From Hydrogenophaga intermedia (GTDB taxonomy: Bacteria > Pseudomonadota > Gammaproteobacteria > Burkholderiales > Burkholderiaceae_C): DNA of 64,000 bases. Numbering within the stretch: position 1 is the first letter of the stretch; each line of letters begins with the position of its first letter. The stretch spans positions 20,534 to 84,533 of the forward strand of contig NZ_CCAE010000018.1 of the NCBI RefSeq assembly GCF_000723405.1, written 5' to 3'. The notes under the pieces were generated by a model, which was given only the letters and a program-made list of their open reading frames with translations, did not search any database and was not told the origin of the DNA. Made by a program: the position numbers and the translations under genes. Positions 16,783 through 25,086 of this stretch are shown here, in pieces.

Positions 16783-17430
16783 ATGAACAAGAGGACCATC
16801 CTTGCCTTCCTCCCGCTCGTCGCGCTGCTTGCCGCCTGCTCCATGCCGCCGTCCCAGGCCGACGTGGAAAAGGCCACCGCCGACACGATGAAGAACTCCT
16901 TCCAGGCCAAGGGCATCGCCACGCTCGACCGCCTGGACCAGGACCAGGCCAACGCCACCTGCCTGCAGGCAGATCTGTCCGGCAAGCCGCTGGACGAGAA
17001 GCTGGCCAAGGCCGTGGAAGAAGCCAGCATGAAGACCATCAAGTGGCCCGCGGACGGCAAGTTCCTGGGCGACTGGAAAGAGGGCGAGAAGATCGCCCAG
17101 AGCGGCCGGGGCCTGACCTGGACCGACAAGGCCGATGCGGCCAATGGTGGCAATTGCTACAACTGCCACCAGATCAGCAAGGAAGAGATCTCCTTCGGCA
17201 CCCTGGGCCCCAGCCTCTACAACTACGGCAAGCTGCGCGGCGTGAGCGACCCGAACGCCGCCGCGTCCAAGCCCATCGTCGAGTACACCTGGGGCAAGCT
17301 CTACAACGCGCGCGCCTACAACGCCTGTTCGCAGATGCCGCGCGCGGGCCACAAGGGCATCCTCAATGAAACGCAGCTCAAGCACGTGATGGCGCTGCTG
17401 CTCGACCCGAACTCGCCCGTCAACAAGTGA
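16783..17430 (+). CDS. soxX: Sulfur oxidation c-type cytochrome SoxX
   Basis: 215 residues with one haem site, CYNCH (125-129), and a C-terminal Met region (CSQMPRAGHKG). The N terminus, MNKRTILAFLPLVALLAACS, carries a lipobox (LAAC, Cys19), so this SoxX is predicted to be a lipoprotein that could tether the SoxAX complex to a membrane; that is inference. Extended N-terminal region (about 30-115) before the cytochrome fold is typical of longer SoxX proteins. SD GAGGAG upstream, 14 bp after soxA. Confidence 0.94.
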   Translation: MNKRTILAFLPLVALLAACSMPPSQADVEKATADTMKNSFQAKGIATLDRLDQDQANATCLQADLSGKPLDEKLAKAVEEASMKTIKWPADGKFLGDWKEGEKIAQSGRGLTWTDKADAANGGNCYNCHQISKEEISFGTLGPSLYNYGKLRGVSDPNAAASKPIVEYTWGKLYNARAYNACSQMPRAGHKGILNETQLKHVMALLLDPNSPVNK

Positions 17431-17437
17431 GTCAAGC

Positions 17438-17471
17438 AGCCCAGCGGCCCGTGCGGCCCCTGGGCTTTTTT
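17438..17471 (+). terminator. Intrinsic terminator between soxX and soxB
   Basis: AGCCCAG (17438-17444) pairs with CTGGGCT (17460-17466), with an inner GGCC/GGCC pairing, and is followed directly by a T run. A textbook Rho-independent hairpin, yet soxB continues on the same strand 43 bp later, so it may attenuate soxB. Confidence 0.75.
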
Positions 17472-17513
17472 GCGCCTTTGAATATCAGTGTTTGCTTTTG
17501 AAGAGAGTGCCCC

Positions 17514-19235
17514 ATGAGCCTGAGCCGTCGTGAATTCATGCAACTGCTGGCCGCCGCGAGCGCCGCCGGCATGGCGCTCGACCACCGCGACGCGCTGGCC
17601 GCCACGGCCGGTGCCGGTGAGCGGCTCTACGACGTGCCGGCGTTCGGCAACGTCAGCTTCCTGCACTTCACCGACTGCCACGCGCAGCTCACGCCGGTGT
17701 ACTTCCGCGAGCCCAGCGTGAACCTGGGCGTGGGCGATGCCACCGGCAAGGCCCCGCACCTGGTCGGCGAGGCCCTGCTCAAGCATTTCAACATCCGCCC
17801 CGGTACCGCGCAGGCGCACGCCTTCAGCTACCTCGACTTCACGCAAGCGGCCAAGACCTACGGCAAGGTTGGCGGCTTCGCGCACCTGGCCACGCTGGTC
17901 AAGCGGCTGCGCGCCAGCCGGCCCCACGCCTGGCTGCTCGATGGCGGCGACACCTGGCAGGGCTCGGCCACCTCGCTGTGGACCAACGCGCAGGACATGG
18001 TGGACGCCTGCAAGCGCCTGGGCGTGGACATCATGACCTCGCACTGGGAGCACACCTTCGGTGCCAAACGCGTGCAGGAGATCGTCGAGAAGGACCTCAA
18101 GGGCCACATCGAATTCCTGGCGCACAACATCAAGACCACCGACTTCGAGGACCTGGTCTTCAAGCCCTACACCCTGCGCGAGATGAACGGCGTGCCGGTG
18201 GCTGTCATCGGCCAGGCGTTCCCGTACACGCCCATCGCCAACCCGCGCCACATGGTGCCGGACTGGACCTTCGGCATCCAGGAGGAGCACCTGCAGAAGA
18301 TGGTGGAGGAGGTGCGCGGCAAGGGCGCGCAGGTGGTGGTGCTGCTGTCGCACAACGGCATGGACGTGGACCTGAAGCTGGCCTCGCGCGTCAGCGGCAT
18401 CGACGCCATCCTGGGTGGCCACACGCACGACGGCATGCCCGCGCCCACGGTGGTGAAGAACCCCGGCGGCCAGACCCTGGTCACCAACGCCGGTTCCAAC
18501 ACCAAGTTCCTCGGCGTGCTCGACTTCGACGTGCGCGGCGGCAAGGTGCAGGGCTACCGGTACAAGCTCATGCCCATCTTCGCCAACCTGCTGCCGGCCG
18601 ACGCCGACATGCAGGCCCATATCGACGGCGTGCGCGCGCCCTACCAGGCGAAGCTGCAAGAGAAGCTCGCGGTCACCGAAGAATTGCTCTACCGACGTGG
18701 CAACTTCAACGGCTCCTGGGACCAGGTCATCTGCGACGCGCTGATCGAGGTGAAGGGCGCGGACCTGTGCTTCTCGCCAGGCGTGCGCTGGGGCACATCG
18801 CTGCTGCCGGGCGACACCATCACCATGGAAGCGCTGATGGACCAGACGGCCATCACCTACCCCTCGACGACGCTCAACGAGTTCACCGGCACCCAGATCA
18901 AGGAGATCCTGGAAGACGTGGCCGACAACATCTTCAACCCCGACCCGTACTACCAGCAGGGCGGCGACATGGTGCGCGTGGGCGGCATGCGCTACAGCAT
19001 CGCGCCCAAGGAGCGCATGGGCGGGCGCATCCAGAACATGATGCTCAAAGGCAAGCCCATCGAAGCGGACAGGAAGTACAAGGTGGCCGGCTGGGCCTCG
19101 GTGCAGGAGAACGTCCAGGGCGAGCCGGTGTGGGACGTCGTGGCCACGCACCTGCGCGCCAGGAAGGTGATCAAGGGCGTGAAGGTCAACACCCCCACCC
19201 TCATCGGCATGAAGGGCAACCCCGGGGCCGCCTGA
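17514..19235 (+). CDS. soxB: Thiosulfohydrolase SoxB
   Basis: 573 residues. Tat signal SRREFMQLLAAAS, then a 5'-nucleotidase-like metallophosphatase fold: HFTDCH (51-56), GGDTWQG, SHNG and GGHTHDG motifs bind the di-manganese centre. The C-terminal 5'-nucleotidase domain contains the SoxY-binding region. Releases sulfate from SoxY-thiocysteine-S-sulfate in the periplasm. Last gene of the cluster, after a hairpin terminator. No soxVW, soxR or soxH homologues follow in this window. Confidence 0.96.
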   Translation: MSLSRREFMQLLAAASAAGMALDHRDALAATAGAGERLYDVPAFGNVSFLHFTDCHAQLTPVYFREPSVNLGVGDATGKAPHLVGEALLKHFNIRPGTAQAHAFSYLDFTQAAKTYGKVGGFAHLATLVKRLRASRPHAWLLDGGDTWQGSATSLWTNAQDMVDACKRLGVDIMTSHWEHTFGAKRVQEIVEKDLKGHIEFLAHNIKTTDFEDLVFKPYTLREMNGVPVAVIGQAFPYTPIANPRHMVPDWTFGIQEEHLQKMVEEVRGKGAQVVVLLSHNGMDVDLKLASRVSGIDAILGGHTHDGMPAPTVVKNPGGQTLVTNAGSNTKFLGVLDFDVRGGKVQGYRYKLMPIFANLLPADADMQAHIDGVRAPYQAKLQEKLAVTEELLYRRGNFNGSWDQVICDALIEVKGADLCFSPGVRWGTSLLPGDTITMEALMDQTAITYPSTTLNEFTGTQIKEILEDVADNIFNPDPYYQQGGDMVRVGGMRYSIAPKERMGGRIQNMMLKGKPIEADRKYKVAGWASVQENVQGEPVWDVVATHLRARKVIKGVKVNTPTLIGMKGNPGAA

Positions 19236-19265
19236 GCCGGTGTGAGCGCGCGCCGACAACAAAAA

Positions 19266-19291
19266 AGCCACCGCCCGCGAGGGCGATGGCT
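19266..19291 (-). terminator. Rho-independent terminator of the porin gene
   Basis: AGCCA-C-CGCCC-GCGA-GGGCG-A-TGGCT: an 11-bp stem with one mismatch. On the minus strand it is followed by a run of six T, so it serves the leftward porin transcript. Confidence 0.75.
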
Positions 19292-19316
19292 GTCAAAACC
19301 AAACCTTGGAAAGGGA

Positions 19317-19353
19317 GGGGCCTTGCGGCCCCGGTGCGGGGCCGCAAGGCCCC
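19317..19353. other. Perfect 16-bp inverted repeat in the porin 3' untranslated region
   Basis: GGGGCCTTGCGGCCCC (19317-19332) and its exact reverse complement (19338-19353) flank a 5-base loop. It lies 10 bp beyond the porin stop and before the terminator, so the mRNA would end in two stable stems. Likely an mRNA-stabilising structure or a transcription-factor or nuclease block; function unknown. Confidence 0.6.
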
Positions 19354-19363
19354 GCGGTCACGA

Positions 19364-20380
19364 TCAGAAGTCGTGACGAACGCCGACGGCGTACAGGCGA
19401 CGCTCGGCGATCTCGGTGCCGGCGCCGTTCTCGGCGTCACCATCAAGGTAAGCGGCGTACACGCGGGTGCGCTTGGACAGCGAGTAGGTCGCGCCGAACG
19501 CCAGGCCTTTGGACTTGGCGGTGTCGACACCCGAGTTCTCGGACTTGTTGTAGGCGTAGCCCACCGAGAAGTCCCAGGGACCCATCGGCATGTTGGCGCC
19601 GATCACGAAGCCGTTGGACTCCAGGGCGCCTTGCTCGGCCATGTTGTAGCCGGCGGAAACGCGCACCACGCCGAAGTCGTAGGCACCGGCCAGGGTCGTG
19701 TACTCACGCTTGAGCGCGCCGACTTCGTTGTCCAGCTCCTGGTAGCCCACGCCCACGTCCAGCGGGCCACCGCGGTAGCGCACGTTGAAGGCGGTGGTGT
19801 CGCGCTTGATGGGCGAGGCCTGCTCGTCCAGGCCATAGCTCACGCCCGCGGTGAAGCCGCCGAAGTTCGGCGACTCATAGCGGATCTGGTTGCTGGCGCG
19901 GGCGGAGTAGTCCGCCACGTGGCCCACGGCCACGCCGCCCACCGAGTTGCTGTACGCAATGGTGGAAGGGGTGAAGGCCGAGTCCCACAGCGCGCTGCTC
20001 ACGCTGATGTCGCGGATGTCGTCGAAGGACGTGTCGTGCAGGCCGAGCTTGACGGTACCGAAACCGCCTTGCAGACCGACGATGGACATGCGGCCGAAGC
20101 GGTAGCCAGCGGCGGTGCCGTCGTCCACGTTGAGCGCGCCTTCCAGCTGGAAGATGGCTTTCAGGCCGCCACCGAGGTCTTCGGTGCCGCGGAAGCCCAG
20201 GCGGCTGGTGCTCAGCAGGCCGCTCTGCAGTTGCGACGTGCTCTGCGCGGCGCCAGCGGCACCGGCCTTCTCGGAACCGATGGACGCGTCCATGCGGCCA
20301 TAGATGGTGACGCTGGACTGCGCCATGGCGGCGCCGCTGATGGTGGCCAGTGCGGCCAGAGCGATCAGGCTCTTTTTCAT
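19364..20380 (-). CDS. Gram-negative trimeric porin (Burkholderiales OmpC-like, porin_4 type)
   Basis: 338 residues. Signal peptide MKKSLIALAALATISGAAMAQ, then SSVTIYGRMDASI, the standard opening of Burkholderiales general porins. Alternating beta-strands throughout and a C-terminal Phe (VGVRHDF) that targets the BAM complex. Forms a 16-stranded trimeric channel in the outer membrane for anions and small solutes. SD GAGAAA precedes the ATG at 20380; the in-frame extension to 20572 has no signal peptide and is rejected. Confidence 0.92.
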   Translation of the reverse strand: MKKSLIALAALATISGAAMAQSSVTIYGRMDASIGSEKAGAAGAAQSTSQLQSGLLSTSRLGFRGTEDLGGGLKAIFQLEGALNVDDGTAAGYRFGRMSIVGLQGGFGTVKLGLHDTSFDDIRDISVSSALWDSAFTPSTIAYSNSVGGVAVGHVADYSARASNQIRYESPNFGGFTAGVSYGLDEQASPIKRDTTAFNVRYRGGPLDVGVGYQELDNEVGALKREYTTLAGAYDFGVVRVSAGYNMAEQGALESNGFVIGANMPMGPWDFSVGYAYNKSENSGVDTAKSKGLAFGATYSLSKRTRVYAAYLDGDAENGAGTEIAERRLYAVGVRHDF

Positions 20381-20400
20381 GGAATGGTTTCTCCGTTGTG

Positions 20401-20497
20401 GGGTCCCGGGTCCTGGTGGGACCCGTGCCTCCCGCACCGTGCGGGACGACCGGCGTATTCCACGCCGCGAAAATAACCGTCCGATTACATTCGTAAT
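20401..20497 (-). promoter_or_regulatory. Porin upstream region with two leader hairpins and a dyad
   Basis: The 305-bp region 20381-20685 between porin and the divergent operon has no gene. On the porin side it holds GGGTCCC...GGGACCC (20401-20424) and CCCGCAC-C-GTGCGGG (20431-20445), likely leader hairpins. Further upstream is ATTAC-N4-GTAAT (20484-20497) in AT-richer sequence, a candidate operator. I cannot name a convincing -35/-10 pair. Confidence 0.4.
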
Positions 20498-20685
20498 GGT
20501 TTGCCCTATTTGCAACACGCATCCGTAAGCGGTAAAGGGGCTTTCACGGACATGTAGTCGTTGTGTGCGCAACTTTGCTAATCGCGTGCGCGCCCGTGCG
20601 GCGAACGGATGTGGCCCTGGCCTGGCGCGTTGATGGGGGGGCGCGCATTAATGTTGATCTAAGGCTGGCCTCCGAGCATGGAGGC

Positions 20686-21354
20686 ATGAACACCCAGATC
20701 TCCTACCCCGCAGGCGTGACGAGCGCCTGCCGCGGGCCCGGCGCGCCGGGCGAAGCGCCACGTGGCCCCCTGGTGCTGAGGCCCCTGGCGGGCGCGGCCC
20801 GTGACCGGGGCCTCGACCTGATCCGGCGCCGTTTCCAGCAAGAGCATCAGGCGCAACTCACCCACTTCATGCCCCGCCTGCTGGGCCTGCTGGACGCCGC
20901 TGGCGCGCTCGCCGGGGCGGCGGGTTGCCGGCCCGCCGCGAGCGAGACGCTCTTCCTCGAACGCTACGTCGACCTCCCCATCGAGCAGGCCATCGCCGCC
21001 GTCGCCGGCGAGCCCGTGGCGCGGCACGAGGTGGTGGAGGTCGGCAACCTCGCGGCCACCAGCCCCGGCTGCGCCCGCGTGCTCATCGTCGCGCTCACGG
21101 ACTGGCTGGCCGGCCAGGGTTACCGCTGGGTCGCGTTCACCGGCACGCGCAGCCTGCTCAACAGCTTTCGCCGCCTGGGCCTGACGCCGCGCGTGCTGGC
21201 GCCGGCCGATCCCGCCCGCATGGGCGAAGCGCTGCCGCAGTGGGGTCGCTACTACGCCCAGCAGCCGCAGGTGGTGTTCGGCGAGATCCCGCCCGCCCAG
21301 CGCCAGTTGGCGCAAAGCCCTGACGCGCAAGCGTGGTGGCCCGGGGTAGCGTGA
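20686..21354 (+). CDS. Thermostable hemolysin (delta-VPH) family protein, GNAT-like
   Basis: 222 residues. Matches the thermostable hemolysin family by ETLFLERYVDLPIEQAI, VVEVGNLAATSPG, WVAFTGTRSLLNSFRRLGL and a WGRYY...PQVVFGEI end. The family was named after a Vibrio haemolysin, but the conserved core resembles an acyltransferase fold and no signal peptide is present, so an enzyme role is more plausible than a toxin. GGAGG sits only 1 nt before the ATG at 20686, so the start is uncertain. First gene of a five-gene operon; gap to the next gene is 4 bp. Confidence 0.78.
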   Translation: MNTQISYPAGVTSACRGPGAPGEAPRGPLVLRPLAGAARDRGLDLIRRRFQQEHQAQLTHFMPRLLGLLDAAGALAGAAGCRPAASETLFLERYVDLPIEQAIAAVAGEPVARHEVVEVGNLAATSPGCARVLIVALTDWLAGQGYRWVAFTGTRSLLNSFRRLGLTPRVLAPADPARMGEALPQWGRYYAQQPQVVFGEIPPAQRQLAQSPDAQAWWPGVA

Positions 21355-21358
21355 CGCC

Positions 21359-22849
21359 ATGACGCCCGCCCACCCCTCCGCCCATTTCTGGCAGACACTC
21401 GCCTCGCACGGTGAGCGCCTTGCGATCACCGACGGCACACGTTGCCTCGACTACGCGGACTTGATGCTGCAGGTGCAGCGGCGCCGCGCCCAACTGGCCG
21501 GGTTCGGCGCGCGCCGCGTGGCGTTGGCACTGGACAACGGCATCGACTGGGTGCTGTGGGACCTGGCCCTGCTGGCCGAAGGCCTGGTGTGTGTGCCGGT
21601 GCCCGGCTTCTTCTCGGTCGCGCAGCAACGCCACGTGGTCGACAGCGCGGGTGTGGATACCCTCATCGGTGAGCCGGCCCCTTGGTCGCAGGACGCGGGC
21701 TTCCATCCCGTGGCGCCTTCCCTGTCACAGCGCCCGGTGCCGATCGCGCCGCCGGTGCCCGCTGGCACGGTCAAGATCACCTACACCTCCGGCACCACGG
21801 GGCTGCCCAAGGGTGTGTGCCTGGACGCCGCGTCCATGCTCGCGGTGGCCGCCAGCCTGTGGCACCTGGTGGGTGCCAGCGGCGCGCGCCGCCACCTGGC
21901 CGTGCTGCCGCTGGCCACGCTGCTCGAGAACGTGGCCGGCGTGTACGCGCCCTTGCTGGGCGGTGCTTGCACCGAACTCAGGCCCATGGCCGAGATCGGC
22001 CTGCAAGGCGCCAGCGGGCTGGACCTGCCGCGTCTGCTGGCCCGCCTGGGTGAGAGCCAGCCGGACAGCCTCATCCTGCTGCCGCAGTTGCTGCAGGCCC
22101 TGGTGGCCGCGGCCGAGCGCGGCTGGGCGCCGCCGCCGAGCCTGCGGTTCATCGCGGTCGGTGGCGGGCACGTGGCGCCGTCCCTGCTGCGTCGCGCGGC
22201 CGCCGCGCGCTTGCCGGTGTTCGAAGGCTATGGGCTGTCGGAGTGCGCCTCGGTGGTGTGCCTGAACGCGCCCGGCGACAACCGAATCGGCTCCGTGGGC
22301 CGGCCGTTGCCGCACGCGCGCGTGCGCCTGGCCGACGACGGCGAGGTGCTGGTGCGGGGGGCATGCTTCCTCGGCTACCTGGGCGAGGCATCCCAAGGCA
22401 CCGACGCCAGCGATTGGCTGGCCACCGGCGACCTCGGCCACTTCGACGAGGCGGGCCATCTCGTGCTGCAGGGGCGAAAGAAGCACCAGTTCATCACCGC
22501 CTACGGCCGCAACGTCAACCCCGAGTGGGTGGAGACCGAGCTCACGCAGCAGGCCCCCATCGCGCAGGCCTGGTTGTACGGCGAGGCCCTGCCCGAGAAC
22601 CTGGCTGTGCTGGTGCCGCGCCACGCGGGCGTCAGCGACGCGGAACTCGCCGCCGCCGTGGCGGCCGTCAACGGCACGCTGCCCGACTACGCGCGCGCGC
22701 ACCACTGGCGGCGCGCGGACCAGCCCTTCACCGCCGCCAACGGCCTGGCCACCAGCAACGGGCGGCTGCGCCGCGAGGCCTTGCGCGCGCACTACGCCAC
22801 CGCGCTGGCCGCCCTCGATCCCCTTTCCCCCATTCAGGACATCGCATGA
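21359..22849 (+). CDS. AMP-dependent acyl/aryl-CoA ligase-type enzyme
   Basis: 496 residues of the ANL superfamily. P-loop-like motif KITYTSGTTGLPKG (A3, about residues 138-151), A5 motif FEGYGLSE, A7 motif ATGDLG, and a C-terminal lysine region (ATSNGRLRR) in place of a canonical TGKxxR ending. It should adenylate a carboxylic acid and transfer it to CoA or another thiol. No carrier protein lies in the operon. Start at 21359 is 4 bp after the upstream stop, and its end overlaps the next gene by 4 bp (ATGA), indicating translational coupling. Confidence 0.85.
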   Translation: MTPAHPSAHFWQTLASHGERLAITDGTRCLDYADLMLQVQRRRAQLAGFGARRVALALDNGIDWVLWDLALLAEGLVCVPVPGFFSVAQQRHVVDSAGVDTLIGEPAPWSQDAGFHPVAPSLSQRPVPIAPPVPAGTVKITYTSGTTGLPKGVCLDAASMLAVAASLWHLVGASGARRHLAVLPLATLLENVAGVYAPLLGGACTELRPMAEIGLQGASGLDLPRLLARLGESQPDSLILLPQLLQALVAAAERGWAPPPSLRFIAVGGGHVAPSLLRRAAAARLPVFEGYGLSECASVVCLNAPGDNRIGSVGRPLPHARVRLADDGEVLVRGACFLGYLGEASQGTDASDWLATGDLGHFDEAGHLVLQGRKKHQFITAYGRNVNPEWVETELTQQAPIAQAWLYGEALPENLAVLVPRHAGVSDAELAAAVAAVNGTLPDYARAHHWRRADQPFTAANGLATSNGRLRREALRAHYATALAALDPLSPIQDIA

Positions 22850-23520
22850 ACTTCTTCGACCAATTGCAGGCACAGACCGCCAGCGAACGCGCCTACCTGC
22901 TCGGCGCGCCCATCATCGCCCAGGCCATGGAAGGCCGCGTCACCACAGAGGACTACGTCGCCTTCCTCACGCAGGCCTACCACCACGTCAAGCACACCGT
23001 GCCCCTGCTCATGGCCTGCGGCGCGCGCCTGCCCGAGCGGCTGGAATGGCTGCGTGCAGCGGTGGCCGAGTACATCGAGGAGGAGTACGGCCACCAGGAG
23101 TGGATCCTCAACGACATCCAGGCCTGCGGTGGCGACGTCGACGCGGTGCGCCAGGGCGAACCTGCCCTGGCCACCGAGCTCATGGTCAGCTACGTGTACG
23201 ACCGCATTCATCGCCACAACCCGGTGAGCTTCTTTGGCATGGTCAACGTGCTCGAAGGCACCAGCATCCAGCTCGCCACGCGCGCGGCGGGACACATCCG
23301 CGAGGCGCTGGGCCTGCCGCCCACGGCCTTCAGCTACCTCAGCTCGCATGGCGCGCTGGACCTTGACCACATCCAGCTCTTTGCCGGTCTGGTCAACCGC
23401 CTCGACAACGAAGGCGACCGCCAGGCCGTGCTGCACACGGCCCGCGTGGTCTACCGCCTCTATGGCGACATGTTCCGCGCCCTGCGCCCGGCCGAGCGGC
23501 TGGCGGCGGTCGCGGCCTGA
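22846..23520 (+). CDS. TenA/haem-oxygenase-like diiron oxidase-type protein
   Basis: 224 residues, all-helical TenA/CADD-like. Candidate metal ligands fit the haem-oxygenase-like diiron oxidase pattern: EEEYGH (E78-80, H83), E137 in LEGTS, and HGALDLDH (H168, D172/D174, H175). Known members perform O2-dependent chemistry such as UndA fatty-acid decarboxylation or C-N and C-C cleavage on small substrates. Here a ligase precedes it (ATGA overlap) and an SDR follows (10 bp), so an activated acyl substrate is plausible. Not the thiaminase TenA: no thi genes are nearby. Substrate is inference. Confidence 0.8.
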   Translation: MNFFDQLQAQTASERAYLLGAPIIAQAMEGRVTTEDYVAFLTQAYHHVKHTVPLLMACGARLPERLEWLRAAVAEYIEEEYGHQEWILNDIQACGGDVDAVRQGEPALATELMVSYVYDRIHRHNPVSFFGMVNVLEGTSIQLATRAAGHIREALGLPPTAFSYLSSHGALDLDHIQLFAGLVNRLDNEGDRQAVLHTARVVYRLYGDMFRALRPAERLAAVAA

Positions 23521-23530
23521 GGAGCGCGCC

Positions 23531-24337
23531 ATGGACCTGGCAACGAGCCGTTGGGTGCTCACCGGCGCGAGCGGGGGCATCGGGCATGCCCTGGTGGCCG
23601 AGCTGTGCCGGCGCGGGGCGCGCGTGCTGGTGGTCGGGCGCCAGAGCGAGGCCCTGTTCACCCTGGCCGAACACCACCCGCAGCGCGTGCGCGTGGTGGT
23701 GGCCGACCTGCACACGCCGCACGGCCGCCAGGCCGTGGTGGACGCCGCGCGCGAAATCGGCCACTTCGACGGGCTCATCAACGCGGCTGGCGTGAACCAC
23801 TTCGGCCTCTTCGACGGCATGGACGACGCGGCCATCGAGCGGGTGGTGTCGCTCAATCTCACGGCGACGCTGCAGCTCACGCGCGCCCTGCTGCCGCTGC
23901 TGCGTGAGCGCCCTCGGGCCATGGTGGTATTTCTCGGCTCCATCTTCGGCTCCATCGGTTACCCGGGCCAGGCGGTCTACAGCGCCACCAAGTTCGCGCT
24001 GCGCGGCTTTGCCGAGGCCTTGCGCCGCGAATTGGCCGACGGCCCGGTGCGCGTGCTCTACGCCGCGCCGCGCTCCACGCGCACCTCGATGAACGCGGAC
24101 GCCATGGTGCAGATGAACCGTCAGTTGCAGGTGGCCATGGATGCTCCGGAATCGGTGGCCCGTCAGATCGTCGACGCCTTGCGCGACGAACCGAAAGAGA
24201 TCTACCTCGGCAGTCCCGAGAAATTCTTCGTCCGCCTCAACGGCTTGCTGCCGCGTCTGGTGGACCGTGCGCTGCGCAAGCAGTTGCCCATCATCCAGCG
24301 CTTCGCGCGCGAAGCCCAGCCAGGAACCGCTCCATGA
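23531..24337 (+). CDS. Short-chain dehydrogenase/reductase
   Basis: 268 residues. NAD(P)-binding TGASGGIG at 12-19, NAG-type motif (INAAGVNH) and catalytic S-Y-K (GSIFGSIGYPGQAVYSATK). The C-terminal extension has a hydrophobic amphipathic segment (FVRLNGLLPRLVDRAL) common in SDRs that reduce acyl or lipid substrates at the membrane. SD GGAG 7 nt upstream. The 3' end overlaps the next gene by 4 bp. Confidence 0.87.
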   Translation: MDLATSRWVLTGASGGIGHALVAELCRRGARVLVVGRQSEALFTLAEHHPQRVRVVVADLHTPHGRQAVVDAAREIGHFDGLINAAGVNHFGLFDGMDDAAIERVVSLNLTATLQLTRALLPLLRERPRAMVVFLGSIFGSIGYPGQAVYSATKFALRGFAEALRRELADGPVRVLYAAPRSTRTSMNADAMVQMNRQLQVAMDAPESVARQIVDALRDEPKEIYLGSPEKFFVRLNGLLPRLVDRALRKQLPIIQRFAREAQPGTAP

Positions 24338-24999
24338 AGAACGCCCGCCAACACCTTCTTGCCATCGCCCTCGTTGCCGCATTGGGCGCGGGCGCCGCCT
24401 CGCCGGCTCTCGCGCTCAGCGAGGGCGCCCGCCAGCAGCTCGACGGCATCCAGGCCCGCTGGGCCGAGGTGAACTACAAGCTGCCCGACAAGCAGCGCGA
24501 GGCCGCCTTCGCCGAACTCGCCCAGCAGGCCGCGCAGGCCGTGGCCGCCGAGCCCACGGCGGCCGAGCTGCACATCTGGCACGGCATCGTGCTCAGCACC
24601 TACGCAGGCGCCAAGGGCGGGCTGGGCGCGCTCGACTTGGTGAAGAAAGCCAGGACCGAGCTGGAAGAAGCGCTCAAGCTTGATCCGAAGGCCCTCGACG
24701 GCTCCGCCTACACCAGCCTGGGGAGCCTGTACTACCAGGTGCCGGGCTGGCCGCTGGGCTTCGGTGACGACGCCAAGGCCGAGACCCTGCTCAAGCAGGC
24801 GCTTGCGATCAACCCCGACGGGATCGACCCGAACTACTTCTACGGCGACTTCCTGCTGCGCAAGAAGCGCTATGCGCAGGCTCGGCCGGTGCTGGAGAAG
24901 GCGCTGGCGGCGCCCGATCGCCCGGGCCGCGCCGCGGCCGATGAGGGGCGGCGCGGCGAGATCCGCCAGCGCCTCAAGGAGATCGAAAGCAAGTTGTGA
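24334..24999 (+). CDS. Periplasmic TPR-type protein
   Basis: 221 residues with a cleavable signal peptide (AASPALALSEG). Two to three TPR-like helical repeats (ARTELEEALKLDPKALDGSAYTSLG; AETLLKQALAINPDGI; ARPVLEKALAAPDRPG). It ends the five-gene operon through an ATGA overlap with the SDR. No catalytic motif; probably a scaffold linking cytoplasmic chemistry to the envelope, which is inference. Confidence 0.8.
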   Translation: MKNARQHLLAIALVAALGAGAASPALALSEGARQQLDGIQARWAEVNYKLPDKQREAAFAELAQQAAQAVAAEPTAAELHIWHGIVLSTYAGAKGGLGALDLVKKARTELEEALKLDPKALDGSAYTSLGSLYYQVPGWPLGFGDDAKAETLLKQALAINPDGIDPNYFYGDFLLRKKRYAQARPVLEKALAAPDRPGRAAADEGRRGEIRQRLKEIESKL

Positions 25000-25018
25000 G
25001 GGGCCGGGCGCGGCGGAG

Positions 25019-25032
25019 TTGACGCGCATCAA
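25019..25032. promoter_or_regulatory. FNR/Anr-like box upstream of universal stress gene
   Basis: TTGACGCGCATCAA matches TTGAT-N4-ATCAA with one mismatch. Its centre is 61 bp before the ATG at 25087, which fits a class II activator site with a short leader. Confidence 0.6.
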
Positions 25033-25086
25033 GTCGGTGGGCGTGGGCGCGCTGCAAGCTGCGTGGGCGATTCAAGGAGTGTGCCC

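Noticed and set aside
17316..19271. 651-codon open frame antisense to soxB
   Set aside because: His/Val/Arg-rich translation typical of the antisense of a high-GC gene; SoxB on the other strand is unambiguous.
22846..23520. Calling the TenA-like protein a thiaminase
   Set aside because: No thi genes nearby and the metal-ligand pattern fits diiron oxidases better.
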